Shown one piece after another: positions 33,123 through 41,924 of a stretch of DNA of 64,000 nt; positions within the stretch are counted from its first letter, which is position 1, and every line of letters begins with the position of its first letter. The translations under genes and the position numbers were made by a program. The notes under the pieces were generated by a model. That model was not told the origin of the DNA. It saw only the letters and a list, made by a program, of their open reading frames with translations, and made no database searches. This stretch comes from an uncultured Lachnospiraceae bacterium (GTDB lineage Bacteria; Bacillota; Clostridia; Lachnospirales; Lachnospiraceae): positions 62,001 to 126,000 of the forward strand of contig CALWMV010000001.1 in NCBI GenBank assembly GCA_944382125.1. The letters are read 5' to 3'.

Positions 33123-36080
33123 ATGAAGCAGATCGTATTTTCCTGCAGGGGCGCTGCCCTTTTGCTTATATATATCTTCTATATGTGGCTTGCGGATCTT
33201 ATCCGCTTTATTGCCTTATATGCAGGCCTTGAGCTTCCCTTCCGCGGCTTTGTCTCTGCAGGGATCCTGCTTATCATGCTTCTGGTCCTTCTTATCAGGA
33301 CAGGGGCCTTCGGGTACTTCGGTCAGGACAGGAACTCAGGCACTGCTTCCGGGCCTTCAGCTCTGATACCGGAGTTTTTCTTTATGGCGCTGATAACGGT
33401 CATATACCTTATGAAGGCTGCCTTTCCCGATGCCAGCATAGACGGGATGTATTATCATATACTGCTGCAGGAGCCAAAGCTCCGGGATATGATAGGAGCG
33501 GATGTATTTTCCGGACATTTTCAGGGCTTTGGATTCCCTCTCCCGGACAGATGCTTTTATTTCTTCCGTCTTCTTTTCGGCTACAGGCTCGGAACTATCT
33601 GGAACCTTATCTGCGTGCTGGTCCTCTATGTCCAGATCATAAGGCTGCTGGAGCTTTTCCTTCGCAGCTCGCTGCGCAGGCTCATACCCTTCGCCGCCTT
33701 CATCATCGTCGGAGTCTATGATATTTTCCTGCAGCTTTCAGTCTATATGGTAGAGCTGAGCTCCCTTGTCCTGATGACAGAGAGCCTTTTTATACTTGCA
33801 TATGATCCGAAGGAGCTCCGCCCCGGAGGGTCCTCTGCCCCTTTTGAGACTGATAGCTGCGGGGCCTCTATCCCGATCCCGGTATCTCCTTCCGGCTTCG
33901 GGCTTTTTTCCGGCCCGGAAAGCACTTCTCATAAGAGATTTCTGCGGCCCATGTTTTTTGCTTTTTTGCAGGGGCTTTTCTTTGCCTGCAAGATGACCAA
34001 TATCATCTATGTCGTACCGCTGATACTGCTCTATATCTTCCTGTACCAAAAAGAGCTTTCTCCGGGGATATTTGCAGCTTCTCTGGTCTGCGGCCTGCTT
34101 CCCGTATCAATCTACCTGATCCATGATCTTATCATGACCGGGAATCCCGTATTTCCATATTTCAATACTATCTTTGATTCTCCCTATTTTCCTGATATCG
34201 ATTTCAGGGATGACCGCTGGGGAGGTGAGAGCCTTACAGAAAAGCTTCTGTGGCCCTTCCTGCTGATATTTGATCCCGGGACCCGTAAGACCGAGCTTCC
34301 TCCGTCCTTTACTCTGCCCTTCCTTTCCGGATGGATAGCCCTGGCAGTGTGTGCCCTGTCATTTATCAGAGGGAAGCTCAAAACAGAAGGCTCAGAAACC
34401 TGCTCTGCAAAAGCTTCGCTGCAGGGATCAGGCTTTCTAGGAGTTCTCGGCTTTTTCATCGTGCTTTCTTCCCTGCTCTGGAGCTTTACCACCGGTCACT
34501 CCAGATATTATATGGGAACAGAGCTCGTACTTCTGCTTGCGGGAGTGATATCTGCCGATCTCCTTTTAAGAGGCAAAATACTCAAAAAGCTGATCGCTGT
34601 CCTTATATTTATGTCCATGATCCCCGGACCCTTCATAAACGGATTTCAGGCCGTGACCGGGCCCGACTGGAACGGGATATACACTTTGTCCGGAAGGATC
34701 ATAAGAGAGCAGGAAGCTCTTTCCTCAGCAGGCATGCCGGATATATCCTCCGCTGATGCTCTTATAAGCCTTTATAAAAAGCAGTGGGCTCTTTTCGGAA
34801 AGGACAGATCCCTGAAGCTTCCTGAGGGTATCAGCCCGGAGCTTTTCCTGGTTTTTGACGGCTACTCCGCACCTGCGGTGCTCTGTGATCCCGATGTGCC
34901 CATAATATCCTGGAATTATCTGACCCAGTATCCTGACGGCGAGATATTTGAAGCCTTTGCCGAAGGGATGAGCGCCATGCTGAATGATAACTCCGCTGCT
35001 GCGATAATAATGTGCGAAAAGGGCAGCCTGCCGGATCTTTCCTCCATATATGAGCAGCGCTTTGCCATAAGCTCCCTCCAGTTTCTCATTCAGGATATAT
35101 TTACTGATAAGGACTTTTATCTTGCCCTACTTTCCGATCCTCCCGAAGGCATAAGTGACTACCGCAGGAGCTCTCCTGCAGCCCTTGTGAGCACTGAGCT
35201 TACGGGGATCGGAAGTTTCTCAGAGGATACTGAAAATGTGACTGTAAGCATATATACGGGAGGACTTGGCGAAGTATGTGAGGAGCTCAGGGCTGTCCAT
35301 GAGCCTGAGCTTATGCTTGAGGTTTATGCTGAGACAGATGCAGCTGATACCGGCAATTTTGGCAAAACAGAAAATACAGGCAGTACTGCCGGCATAAGTG
35401 AAGCGGAAGGTACAGGCAGCACAGCTGAAATGGATGCCGCAGGCTCCGATCCTGAAACAGCCGGATTCAGGCTTCTTGCCTCTGTGCCGGTGGATATCTC
35501 TGAAAGCGGCTCCCTGAGCCTTGATATCTCCCTTAAGGATATGAACATCCATCCTGAGAGCGAAGACTCTGAAGACGAAGATATTGAAGATGGTAATGCT
35601 GAAGTCAGCGATGCCGAAAAGGAGGATCCCGCAGATGATATCAGCGGAGCAGGAACACTATATGCAAGACTTGTCCCTGAAGCTGCCCTGGCTGGCAATA
35701 CCGATCCCTCAGCCGTCGAGGCCCCTCTTTCCTTTGCCTGGGTAAAGACCGATCTTACCGGACTTCAGAGGATAGGCGGAGCCCTTTATTATCTTGATGA
35801 TGACGGCACTGCCCAAAGCGGATGGTTTGAGGAAGATAAAAAAAGCTATCACGGGGATTATTTCGGAAGCCTTCATACAGGCTGGGAACATGGCGAGGAT
35901 GAGAAAGGCAATGATGTCTGGTATTATTTTGATCCCGACGGATCCATGCACATCGGCTGGCTTCCGGAAGGCGGATCCGTATACTATCTTGATGAAAACG
36001 GTATAATGACGACCGGCCCCCGAAATATCGGAGGCCGGGAATATGTCTTTGATGAAAGCGGTCGGCTGATCAGAAATTAG
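33123..36080 (+). CDS. Large polytopic membrane protein with C-terminal choline-binding-type wall repeats
   Basis: 985 residues. The first 500 or so contain about a dozen hydrophobic helices with an early extracytoplasmic acidic loop (AFPDASIDGMYYHILLQEP), the general layout of GT-C glycosyltransferases, though I cannot assign a family. Residues from about 740 to 845 are a Glu/Asp/Ala/Gly-rich linker. The last 110 residues are wall-binding repeats (GGALYYLDDDGTAQSGWF, DVWYYFDPDGSMHIGWL, SVYYLDENGIMTTGP). The 3' end overlaps the convergent MBOAT gene by 11 bp. GGAG lies 12 bases before the ATG. Confidence 0.8.
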   Translation: MKQIVFSCRGAALLLIYIFYMWLADLIRFIALYAGLELPFRGFVSAGILLIMLLVLLIRTGAFGYFGQDRNSGTASGPSALIPEFFFMALITVIYLMKAAFPDASIDGMYYHILLQEPKLRDMIGADVFSGHFQGFGFPLPDRCFYFFRLLFGYRLGTIWNLICVLVLYVQIIRLLELFLRSSLRRLIPFAAFIIVGVYDIFLQLSVYMVELSSLVLMTESLFILAYDPKELRPGGSSAPFETDSCGASIPIPVSPSGFGLFSGPESTSHKRFLRPMFFAFLQGLFFACKMTNIIYVVPLILLYIFLYQKELSPGIFAASLVCGLLPVSIYLIHDLIMTGNPVFPYFNTIFDSPYFPDIDFRDDRWGGESLTEKLLWPFLLIFDPGTRKTELPPSFTLPFLSGWIALAVCALSFIRGKLKTEGSETCSAKASLQGSGFLGVLGFFIVLSSLLWSFTTGHSRYYMGTELVLLLAGVISADLLLRGKILKKLIAVLIFMSMIPGPFINGFQAVTGPDWNGIYTLSGRIIREQEALSSAGMPDISSADALISLYKKQWALFGKDRSLKLPEGISPELFLVFDGYSAPAVLCDPDVPIISWNYLTQYPDGEIFEAFAEGMSAMLNDNSAAAIIMCEKGSLPDLSSIYEQRFAISSLQFLIQDIFTDKDFYLALLSDPPEGISDYRRSSPAALVSTELTGIGSFSEDTENVTVSIYTGGLGEVCEELRAVHEPELMLEVYAETDAADTGNFGKTENTGSTAGISEAEGTGSTAEMDAAGSDPETAGFRLLASVPVDISESGSLSLDISLKDMNIHPESEDSEDEDIEDGNAEVSDAEKEDPADDISGAGTLYARLVPEAALAGNTDPSAVEAPLSFAWVKTDLTGLQRIGGALYYLDDDGTAQSGWFEEDKKSYHGDYFGSLHTGWEHGEDEKGNDVWYYFDPDGSMHIGWLPEGGSVYYLDENGIMTTGPRNIGGREYVFDESGRLIRN

Positions 36081-37665
36081 CGTAGATAAATGCCGAGGCA
36101 TCATAGCCTCTCCCGTAACAGCCAAAGATGATGACTATAAGGAGCAGAAGCAGGACCGCATTTTCTTTACGGGAAATGCATGTAGCGCCAAGGGGCCCGG
36201 GAAGTCCTGCAAGGGCTGCCCTGTTTCTGCCGCCGGAGGCCGAAGCTTCGGCGGTATCTTCATGCTTATCCTGAAGAACTTTATCCTGTTTTGCTGCCTG
36301 CCTTGAAGCATCTGCGGCCTCCGCTGTCTCCTTCATCTCTGAAGCCAGGGACAAAAGGAACAAAGCGGCAAGGCCCAGGATCAGGATCCAGATATCCGCT
36401 GCCGCAAGTCCGAAGTAAGAAAGGCTTATCTCCTCATAGGCTGACTGCTGGAGGCTCAGGATCCCGCCAAGATAATCCACAGCGGAAGCCACGGTGTCTG
36501 AGCGGAAAAACACAAAACCTATGGTCACAAGCACAAATACCCAGAGGCTCCTTATGACGTGAAGTCCCCTGCTCTTATCGGATATATGGAGAGCCTTAAG
36601 AAGTCTTCCCGTAAAGGGCTTTGTCAGCATGCCCAGGGCCATGTATGCGCAGTGCAGCAGTCCTGTGCCTATGACAAAGGTCCAGTTTCCGCCATGCCAG
36701 AGCCCGCTCAGCAGAAAGACTGCCATGGTATTGAGGAATTTCCTCAGGCTTCCCTTTCTGTTGCCTCCCAGAGGTATATAGATATATTTCCTGAAGAAGG
36801 CTCCCAGGGTGATATGCCAGCGTCTCCAGAACTCTGATATGCTCTGGGAGAAGAAGGGCTGTCTGAAGTTAAGGGACAGCCTTATCCCGAACATGCGGGA
36901 TACTCCGTTTACTATATCCATGCACCCGGAGAAGTCCGTATAAAGCTGCAGTGAAAATGCGGCAGCTCCCAGGAGCAGTATGCTCCAGTGCCAAGCATAC
37001 TGGTCTGCAAAGACTGAATTGACGAAGATATTGAGCCTTTCGGAGATCACAAGCTTCTTGAAGAGTCCTATGGAAAGGAGCAGGGCTCCGTCACAGAGAT
37101 CCTGATACCTGATCCCGCCATCCTTTGAAAGCTGCTTTCCCACATCTTCATATGCATCCATTGGACCCTGGACTATATGTCCGAAATAGCTTCCGTAAAG
37201 GGCAAAGCCCGCAAGGGAAGCCTCCGGCCTGCAGGCCCTCCTGTACACATCAGCCACATAGGATATGAGCATGAGGGTATAGAAGGATATGCCAAGGGGA
37301 GCCTCCCTCTCCGTAAGCACCGGCTCATATTCCATCCCCCTCAGGTAATATATCAGCTGCTTCGTATATTCCGGGAAGTTCTGATACTTAAAATAGAAAA
37401 GGCTGAATAAAAGGAACATAAGCACGGCTATAAACAGCGCCCGTCTGACACTCGGTGCCGCAGCCTTTTCTATGAGCCAGGCTCCGAAAAAGCTTATGGC
37501 TATGGCCTCACAGAGGAATACCAGAGACAGGGCTCCGCCGGAGAGCCAGACAAAGAGCAGACTTCCGAGAAGGAGCACATATCTTCCGTATAACTTAGGA
37601 AGCAGGGCATAAAGTACAAGCCCTGCTACCACAAATAATATAAAGCTGTATGAAATGTATTCCAT
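36070..37665 (-). CDS. MBOAT family membrane O-acyltransferase
   Basis: 531 residues, about ten transmembrane helices. FRQPFFSQSISEFWRRWHIT, FRKYIYIPLGGNRKG and FLLSGLWHGGNWTFVIGTGL carry the MBOAT motif with the catalytic His of LWHG. Such proteins (DltB, AlgI) move acyl groups across the membrane to surface polymers. The SGNH protein two genes upstream is its likely partner, as DltD is for DltB or AlgJ/X for AlgI. A soluble charged insert lies near residues 450-500. Start shares TAATG with the preceding gene. Confidence 0.92.
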   Translation of the reverse strand: MEYISYSFILFVVAGLVLYALLPKLYGRYVLLLGSLLFVWLSGGALSLVFLCEAIAISFFGAWLIEKAAAPSVRRALFIAVLMFLLFSLFYFKYQNFPEYTKQLIYYLRGMEYEPVLTEREAPLGISFYTLMLISYVADVYRRACRPEASLAGFALYGSYFGHIVQGPMDAYEDVGKQLSKDGGIRYQDLCDGALLLSIGLFKKLVISERLNIFVNSVFADQYAWHWSILLLGAAAFSLQLYTDFSGCMDIVNGVSRMFGIRLSLNFRQPFFSQSISEFWRRWHITLGAFFRKYIYIPLGGNRKGSLRKFLNTMAVFLLSGLWHGGNWTFVIGTGLLHCAYMALGMLTKPFTGRLLKALHISDKSRGLHVIRSLWVFVLVTIGFVFFRSDTVASAVDYLGGILSLQQSAYEEISLSYFGLAAADIWILILGLAALFLLSLASEMKETAEAADASRQAAKQDKVLQDKHEDTAEASASGGRNRAALAGLPGPLGATCISRKENAVLLLLLIVIIFGCYGRGYDASAFIYANF

Positions 37666-38168
37666 TACTTTGAAGCTGCGTAGCTGTAGGTGATCGCAAC
37701 TACCTTGTCATCATTGAGACCGCAGTCGATGATGAGCTTGGTATTGCCGAGGGTAATGGTGTAAAGCCCAAGGTCTCCCTTGATGCCGGGATAAAGCCTC
37801 TTGACATCCGCAGGCTTGTCACCGACCTTAAGACCCTCCTCGGTAGCCACATCATCCTTGATGATGGTGAGCTCCTTCATGATCTCCTTGCCGTCAACCT
37901 TTCCTGTTATGACCTCGAAGGAATCATACTTATAGGACATGTCCTTTCCTGTGCTGTCGGCACAATTGGTAAGCTCATGCTCGCTGTTGTACTTTCCAAG
38001 CTTCTCAAGAGCCTTGTCAGCCGCCTCTCCGGGAATTACCTGCTGCTTCTCATATGTAAAGCTGTAGGCTGTCTTCTCTTCGTTGGCAGCAGCAATGGCT
38101 GTCATGGCTGAAGCCAGAGAAAGGGCTGCCACCAGGGCAATTGCAGCTATCTTCTTAAAAGTTCTCAT
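37665..38168 (-). CDS. Small secreted protein of unknown function
   Basis: 167 residues from ATG 38168, with GGGAGG at good distance. A clear signal peptide (KIAAIALVAALSLASAMTAI, cut near AAANEE) is followed by a soluble domain with a possible disulfide pair (Cys in ELTNCADSTG and IIDCGLNDDK). I do not recognise the family. Being between the MBOAT and SGNH genes, and 1 nt overlapping the former, it probably serves the same surface modification. Confidence 0.75.
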   Translation of the reverse strand: MRTFKKIAAIALVAALSLASAMTAIAAANEEKTAYSFTYEKQQVIPGEAADKALEKLGKYNSEHELTNCADSTGKDMSYKYDSFEVITGKVDGKEIMKELTIIKDDVATEEGLKVGDKPADVKRLYPGIKGDLGLYTITLGNTKLIIDCGLNDDKVVAITYSYAASK

Positions 38169-38258
38169 TTCATTTTCCTCCCCACACGGATAATGATCCG
38201 TATTTTCTTTTTTAGTTATAACAAAAACCGTCATTTATTGCCATAGTTTTGACAGCTT

Positions 38259-39362
38259 TTATCCCTCATTTCTGTATTTGCTGATATATCCCAGCTCCTC
38301 GAATTCAAGCTCCTGGCTCTCCTTCTCAGCCTCATAGGCCGCAAGCTTCTCCGCATATATGCGGCTGAGCTCCTCATCATCCCTGTGGTCCGGAAGTCCG
38401 CATTCCTCAGAAAGTATCGGTCCCAGCCATCTTGAGACCTTCTCGGCTCCGTATACATTGAGATGAAGCCCTCCGTCATAGGTATCCGTACTGAGATCTA
38501 TGCCTATCTCCTCATGCTCAAGGGTATTGAGATAAAGGAGACCTCTCTCCTCTGCAAAGGCTTCTATCTGCTCCTCATAGGGATCCACCCATACAGGATA
38601 GGCTGAAGGAGCCTTCATAAGCACCAGCTCTATGCCGTTTTCCTCACAGAGATCCGCTATGCGGTTCAGATAATCCACGTTCTTTTCTGAAAATGAATAA
38701 TCCTCCCTGCGCCTTTCATAGGGAAAGGCCTCAGGATCATAGGGCCTTATGTCTGCCCTGAGATAGTAGCCGTTATAGCTCTGGATGGGCCTTGGAAGGA
38801 AGGCGTATCTGAAGTCAGCTGAGGACAGCTCCGTTATCCTTCCCTTGTATCTGAGTATTGGAAATATATACTCTATGAGCTTCTCATCGGAAAGCCTTGA
38901 GGCCTTTATCCCCTCCAGCTTCTCCTCTGACCAGCGCATGCTGTCAAATACCATCCTGTTATATTCCTCGGTGCTCTGTTCTGCCACCGTCATGGCCTGG
39001 ATATTGAGCAGCACCGCCTTCGGCGTCTCATATCTCAGGGTCTCCTTAAGTATGTAATAGGACTGAGGTATGAGCTGATTGGCATTGCCCCTTATGTAAG
39101 AGGTGATACCGAAATCCTCAAAAAGCACCATCGGGGAAATATTTTCATAGGATTCACAGTTGCCGATGACTATAAGATCATGGGCCGTGTCATCCCGATA
39201 ATACTCCTCGGTAAAATTGCCTTCTATGACCGTTCCCGTATACTTCGGCATAAGGAGCCTCTGAAGCAGGAACAGAAGGGCCGCAAAGATCAAAAGCTTT
39301 ATTATGATCCGGAGCTTCCCGGATCCGGCCTGATCCCCCGGGGCCTTAGTATTTTCCGTCAT
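38259..39362 (-). CDS. SGNH/DltD-like hydrolase, putative acyltransferase partner
   Basis: 367 residues: one N-terminal membrane helix (IIIKLLIFAALLFLLQRLL), then an extracytoplasmic SGNH-type domain. Block I reads VIGNCESYENISP where many relatives have GSS, so the nucleophile position would be Cys; block V is DGGLHLNVYGAEKVS with the usual Asp-His pair. The operon with MBOAT supports a DltD/AlgX-like step in O-acylation of a cell-surface polymer. If the Cys is truly the nucleophile the mechanism differs from the classical Ser enzymes. Confidence 0.82.
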   Translation of the reverse strand: MTENTKAPGDQAGSGKLRIIIKLLIFAALLFLLQRLLMPKYTGTVIEGNFTEEYYRDDTAHDLIVIGNCESYENISPMVLFEDFGITSYIRGNANQLIPQSYYILKETLRYETPKAVLLNIQAMTVAEQSTEEYNRMVFDSMRWSEEKLEGIKASRLSDEKLIEYIFPILRYKGRITELSSADFRYAFLPRPIQSYNGYYLRADIRPYDPEAFPYERRREDYSFSEKNVDYLNRIADLCEENGIELVLMKAPSAYPVWVDPYEEQIEAFAEERGLLYLNTLEHEEIGIDLSTDTYDGGLHLNVYGAEKVSRWLGPILSEECGLPDHRDDEELSRIYAEKLAAYEAEKESQELEFEELGYISKYRNEG

Positions 39363-39374
39363 ATGTCAATCCTC

Positions 39375-40250
39375 TCATGCCTGGGAGCCCGGATAGGCAT
39401 CCTTGTCAAATCTGTAGGTCGTCCAATAATTTTCCTCCAGGAAGGCCGTATCCCTCAGGCAGAGCCTGTCAAATCCGTCCCAGGGCGTGGTGTCAAAATG
39501 CCTCCATCCCTCAGAGGTCCTTACAAGGTTCCAGAAGTGTCCGCTGTCATGATTTGCGACTATGATATCATCAAAACCTGCCGCTCCCAGAAGATAATGG
39601 GATACAGCCGCATATTCAAAGCAGTTGCCGGACTTCCTCCTGAAGCCATAGGCTGCACCGTAGGCGCAGTCTGAAAGGGGGCCGTTGGCAGTATAGGCCA
39701 TCATATATCTTACATGGTCATATATGGCATCAGCCTTCTGCTGCTCCGTCATAGAATCATTGACTATGGATCCTATAAGCTCCCTGGCATAGCCCATGGC
39801 AGCCTCATCGTACTCCGAGATCTCAGAGGCAGGCCTTGCGGTCCCATCCTCCCCGATGACATAGCATGTGCCTCCGACACAGATCTCCTTGTTTCTCAGC
39901 ATCCAGCCCTTATCGCCAAGATAGCAGAGCTTTCCGTCCTTCTGTGCAAGACAGTCCGCCATCATGCGGCCCTCGGCGTCAAAGCAGTAATCCGTTCCCC
40001 TTATATGCTTCCAGCAGTTTGAGGCATAGCCTCCGTCTTGCTCCCTGTATCTCCAGCAGCTTCCGTCATGCTCCCAGGCTCCGAGGGATCCCGGTCCATA
40101 CTCTGCATCATCTGAAAATACATAGCCATGATGTCCTGTCGCTCCGTGATGGGCATAGGCCTCAATGGAAGCGCCTCCTGCATGGATGGTCAGCAGCACC
40201 GCTGCAGCAGCCAGCAGGGCCTTTTTTATAACTATCATATCTTTTCTCAT
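39375..40250 (-). CDS. Secreted transglutaminase-like protein with wall-binding repeats
   Basis: 291 residues from ATG 40250 (GGGAGAG upstream). Signal peptide (KKALLAAAAVLLTIHAGG), then two or three wall-binding repeats (GSCWRYREQDGGYASNCW, GTDYCFDAEGRMMADCL), then a transglutaminase core with Cys in KSGNCFEYAAVSHYLL, His in SGHFWNLV and Asp in HFDTTPWDG. Such proteins cleave or crosslink peptides in the wall. Closely related in layout to the next gene. Confidence 0.87.
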   Translation of the reverse strand: MRKDMIVIKKALLAAAAVLLTIHAGGASIEAYAHHGATGHHGYVFSDDAEYGPGSLGAWEHDGSCWRYREQDGGYASNCWKHIRGTDYCFDAEGRMMADCLAQKDGKLCYLGDKGWMLRNKEICVGGTCYVIGEDGTARPASEISEYDEAAMGYARELIGSIVNDSMTEQQKADAIYDHVRYMMAYTANGPLSDCAYGAAYGFRRKSGNCFEYAAVSHYLLGAAGFDDIIVANHDSGHFWNLVRTSEGWRHFDTTPWDGFDRLCLRDTAFLEENYWTTYRFDKDAYPGSQA

Positions 40251-40318
40251 GTCAGCTCTCCCGATGCCTCGCATATTACTGCTTCGGCATATCTGCGTGT
40301 CCTTATATCCTGCCCGCA

Positions 40319-41503
40319 TCAGGGAGTTGCAGGATATGCAGCCACGTCAAAATTATGTGAGCTCCAGGAATGGCTCCTCAGATAGGCGGTGGTAACGAGG
40401 CACCATCTTCCGCCGGTCCTTCTGGGAGTGGCATCAAAGTGATACCATACTCCGTCCACGTTGACGAGATTCCAGTAATGACCGTGATCCGTCGCCCTTA
40501 CCACCGGTATATTGGGCATGCCGGCGGCCTCAAGCATGTAATGGGCCATGGCATAGTATTCATAGCAGCATCCGCTCCTGCGTCTGAAGCCGTAAAGCGC
40601 TGAGTAGGCCTCATCGCTCTGGGGTCCGCTTGATGTATAGGTTATATGTCCCCTGAGCCAGTTATAGATGGCATTGGCCTTCTCGGGCTTTGACATGGAG
40701 GCATTGGTTATCTGGGCTACTATATTGGCCGCATAGGATTCCGCCGCAAGCTCATTTGCAGACTTGGGAGGCTCCTTGGCCGTCGCAACGCCTGCTGCGT
40801 CCACGGTATAATCCACTCCGTCATAGCTGACCTCAGTCGATGTCACCCATTTTCCGTCACTTCCCAGGTAGCGGAGACTTCCATCGGTGAAGGTCATGAT
40901 CCTGTCCTTTACCATATAGCCCTGCTCATCAAAGTAGTACCACTGCTCATTGATATTTTCCCAGGTACTTACGGGATAATTGCCGTCAGGTCTTACATAC
41001 CACTTTCCTATGCCGTCTTCCTTCCAGCCCTGAGAAGTCTGCTGGCTCTGCCCTGTCTGGGTGCTCTGGCTGCTTCCCTGATCCATACCAAGGGACTCAT
41101 AATATATCGCAGCGGTGGTGGCATAGCCATTTTCATCTATCACATACTCGCTTCCGTTGAAATTGAGCTGAGTGCTCTTAAGCATCCTTCCTTCGGAATC
41201 GACTATATACATATGTCCGCCGTCGGCGACGAATCCGTTCCTTACCACATAGCCCCTGACATCAAAGAAGTACATGTTTCCATCTATGTACTCCCATCCA
41301 TTCCTGCAGAAGCTTCCGTCTGCCCGGCGGTACCAGCGTCCGCCTGCATCCTCCTGCCAGCCTGCCTGCTGGGTGTCAGAGGCCGCATAAGCCTCAAGCT
41401 TCGGTACCGCACCCGGCATCATCAGTGTCTCACACAAAAATAAAGCCGCAGCAAAGGCTACGGCCCTGACAAAAAGGCCTGGTCTCAATATTTTCATATT
41501 CAT
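40319..41503 (-). CDS. Secreted transglutaminase-like protein with N-terminal wall-binding repeats
   Basis: 394 residues. Signal peptide, then several wall-binding repeats (GGRWYRRADGSFCRNGW, EYIDGNMYFFDVRGYVV), a Gln/Ser linker (GSSQSTQTGQSQQTSQGW), two further repeats, and a C-terminal transglutaminase core with Cys in RSGCCYEYYAMAHYML, His in DHGHYWNLV and Asp in HFDATPRR. The triad is complete. It heads the minus-strand surface operon that runs to the MBOAT gene. Confidence 0.9.
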   Translation of the reverse strand: MNMKILRPGLFVRAVAFAAALFLCETLMMPGAVPKLEAYAASDTQQAGWQEDAGGRWYRRADGSFCRNGWEYIDGNMYFFDVRGYVVRNGFVADGGHMYIVDSEGRMLKSTQLNFNGSEYVIDENGYATTAAIYYESLGMDQGSSQSTQTGQSQQTSQGWKEDGIGKWYVRPDGNYPVSTWENINEQWYYFDEQGYMVKDRIMTFTDGSLRYLGSDGKWVTSTEVSYDGVDYTVDAAGVATAKEPPKSANELAAESYAANIVAQITNASMSKPEKANAIYNWLRGHITYTSSGPQSDEAYSALYGFRRRSGCCYEYYAMAHYMLEAAGMPNIPVVRATDHGHYWNLVNVDGVWYHFDATPRRTGGRWCLVTTAYLRSHSWSSHNFDVAAYPATP

Positions 41504-41540
41504 TTGTCCGCCCCTTACATTTTCCTTAAACTTTAATATG

Positions 41541-41570
41541 ATTTTACTAATCTGTAAGTTATGTTGTCAA
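41541..41570 (-). promoter_or_regulatory. Promoter of the transglutaminase-SGNH-MBOAT operon
   Basis: Minus-strand TTGACA (41570-41565), 18 bp, TAAAAT (41546-41541). The rest of 41504-41924 holds the alcohol dehydrogenase terminator and a short frame (41647-41865) that runs through that terminator and has no ribosome site. Confidence 0.7.
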
Positions 41571-41803
41571 GGCAATAACAGGGCAGAAAAAGGATCAGAT
41601 TTTAAAATTTTATTTCACCCTTTAAGATTTTCGTAAAAAATACCTTTTAAAACCCGAAAAGCTGCTTATCTGTCTGTGCTCCGGCGGCAGTATGGCCGTG
41701 ATCCCAGATTAAGTCCGGGCAGATATGACCCATTCTGCCATCTGAATTCCGCCAAAGGATAAACTGCCGCCTTACAGGCTCTTCCTTTTCCTTAAGTTCA
41801 CAC

Positions 41804-41839
41804 AAAAAGGACCGGCTCCCCTGGGGGAGGCCGGTCCTC
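41804..41839 (-). terminator. Terminator of the alcohol dehydrogenase gene
   Basis: AGGACCGGC and CCCC pair with GGGG and GCCGGTCCT, followed on the minus strand by TTTTTGTG. Confidence 0.88.
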
Positions 41840-41924
41840 TTATCAGCAAATTTATGTCTCTTCAATGGATATCTCCAGTGCTGATCATGCTTTATGATTT
41901 TTTCGGTTCTGCCTTCGGCAGGAT

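Noticed and set aside
41647..41865. A 72-codon minus-strand frame downstream of the alcohol dehydrogenase.
   Set aside because: It starts at a TTG without ribosome site and runs through the terminator stem; no recognisable family.
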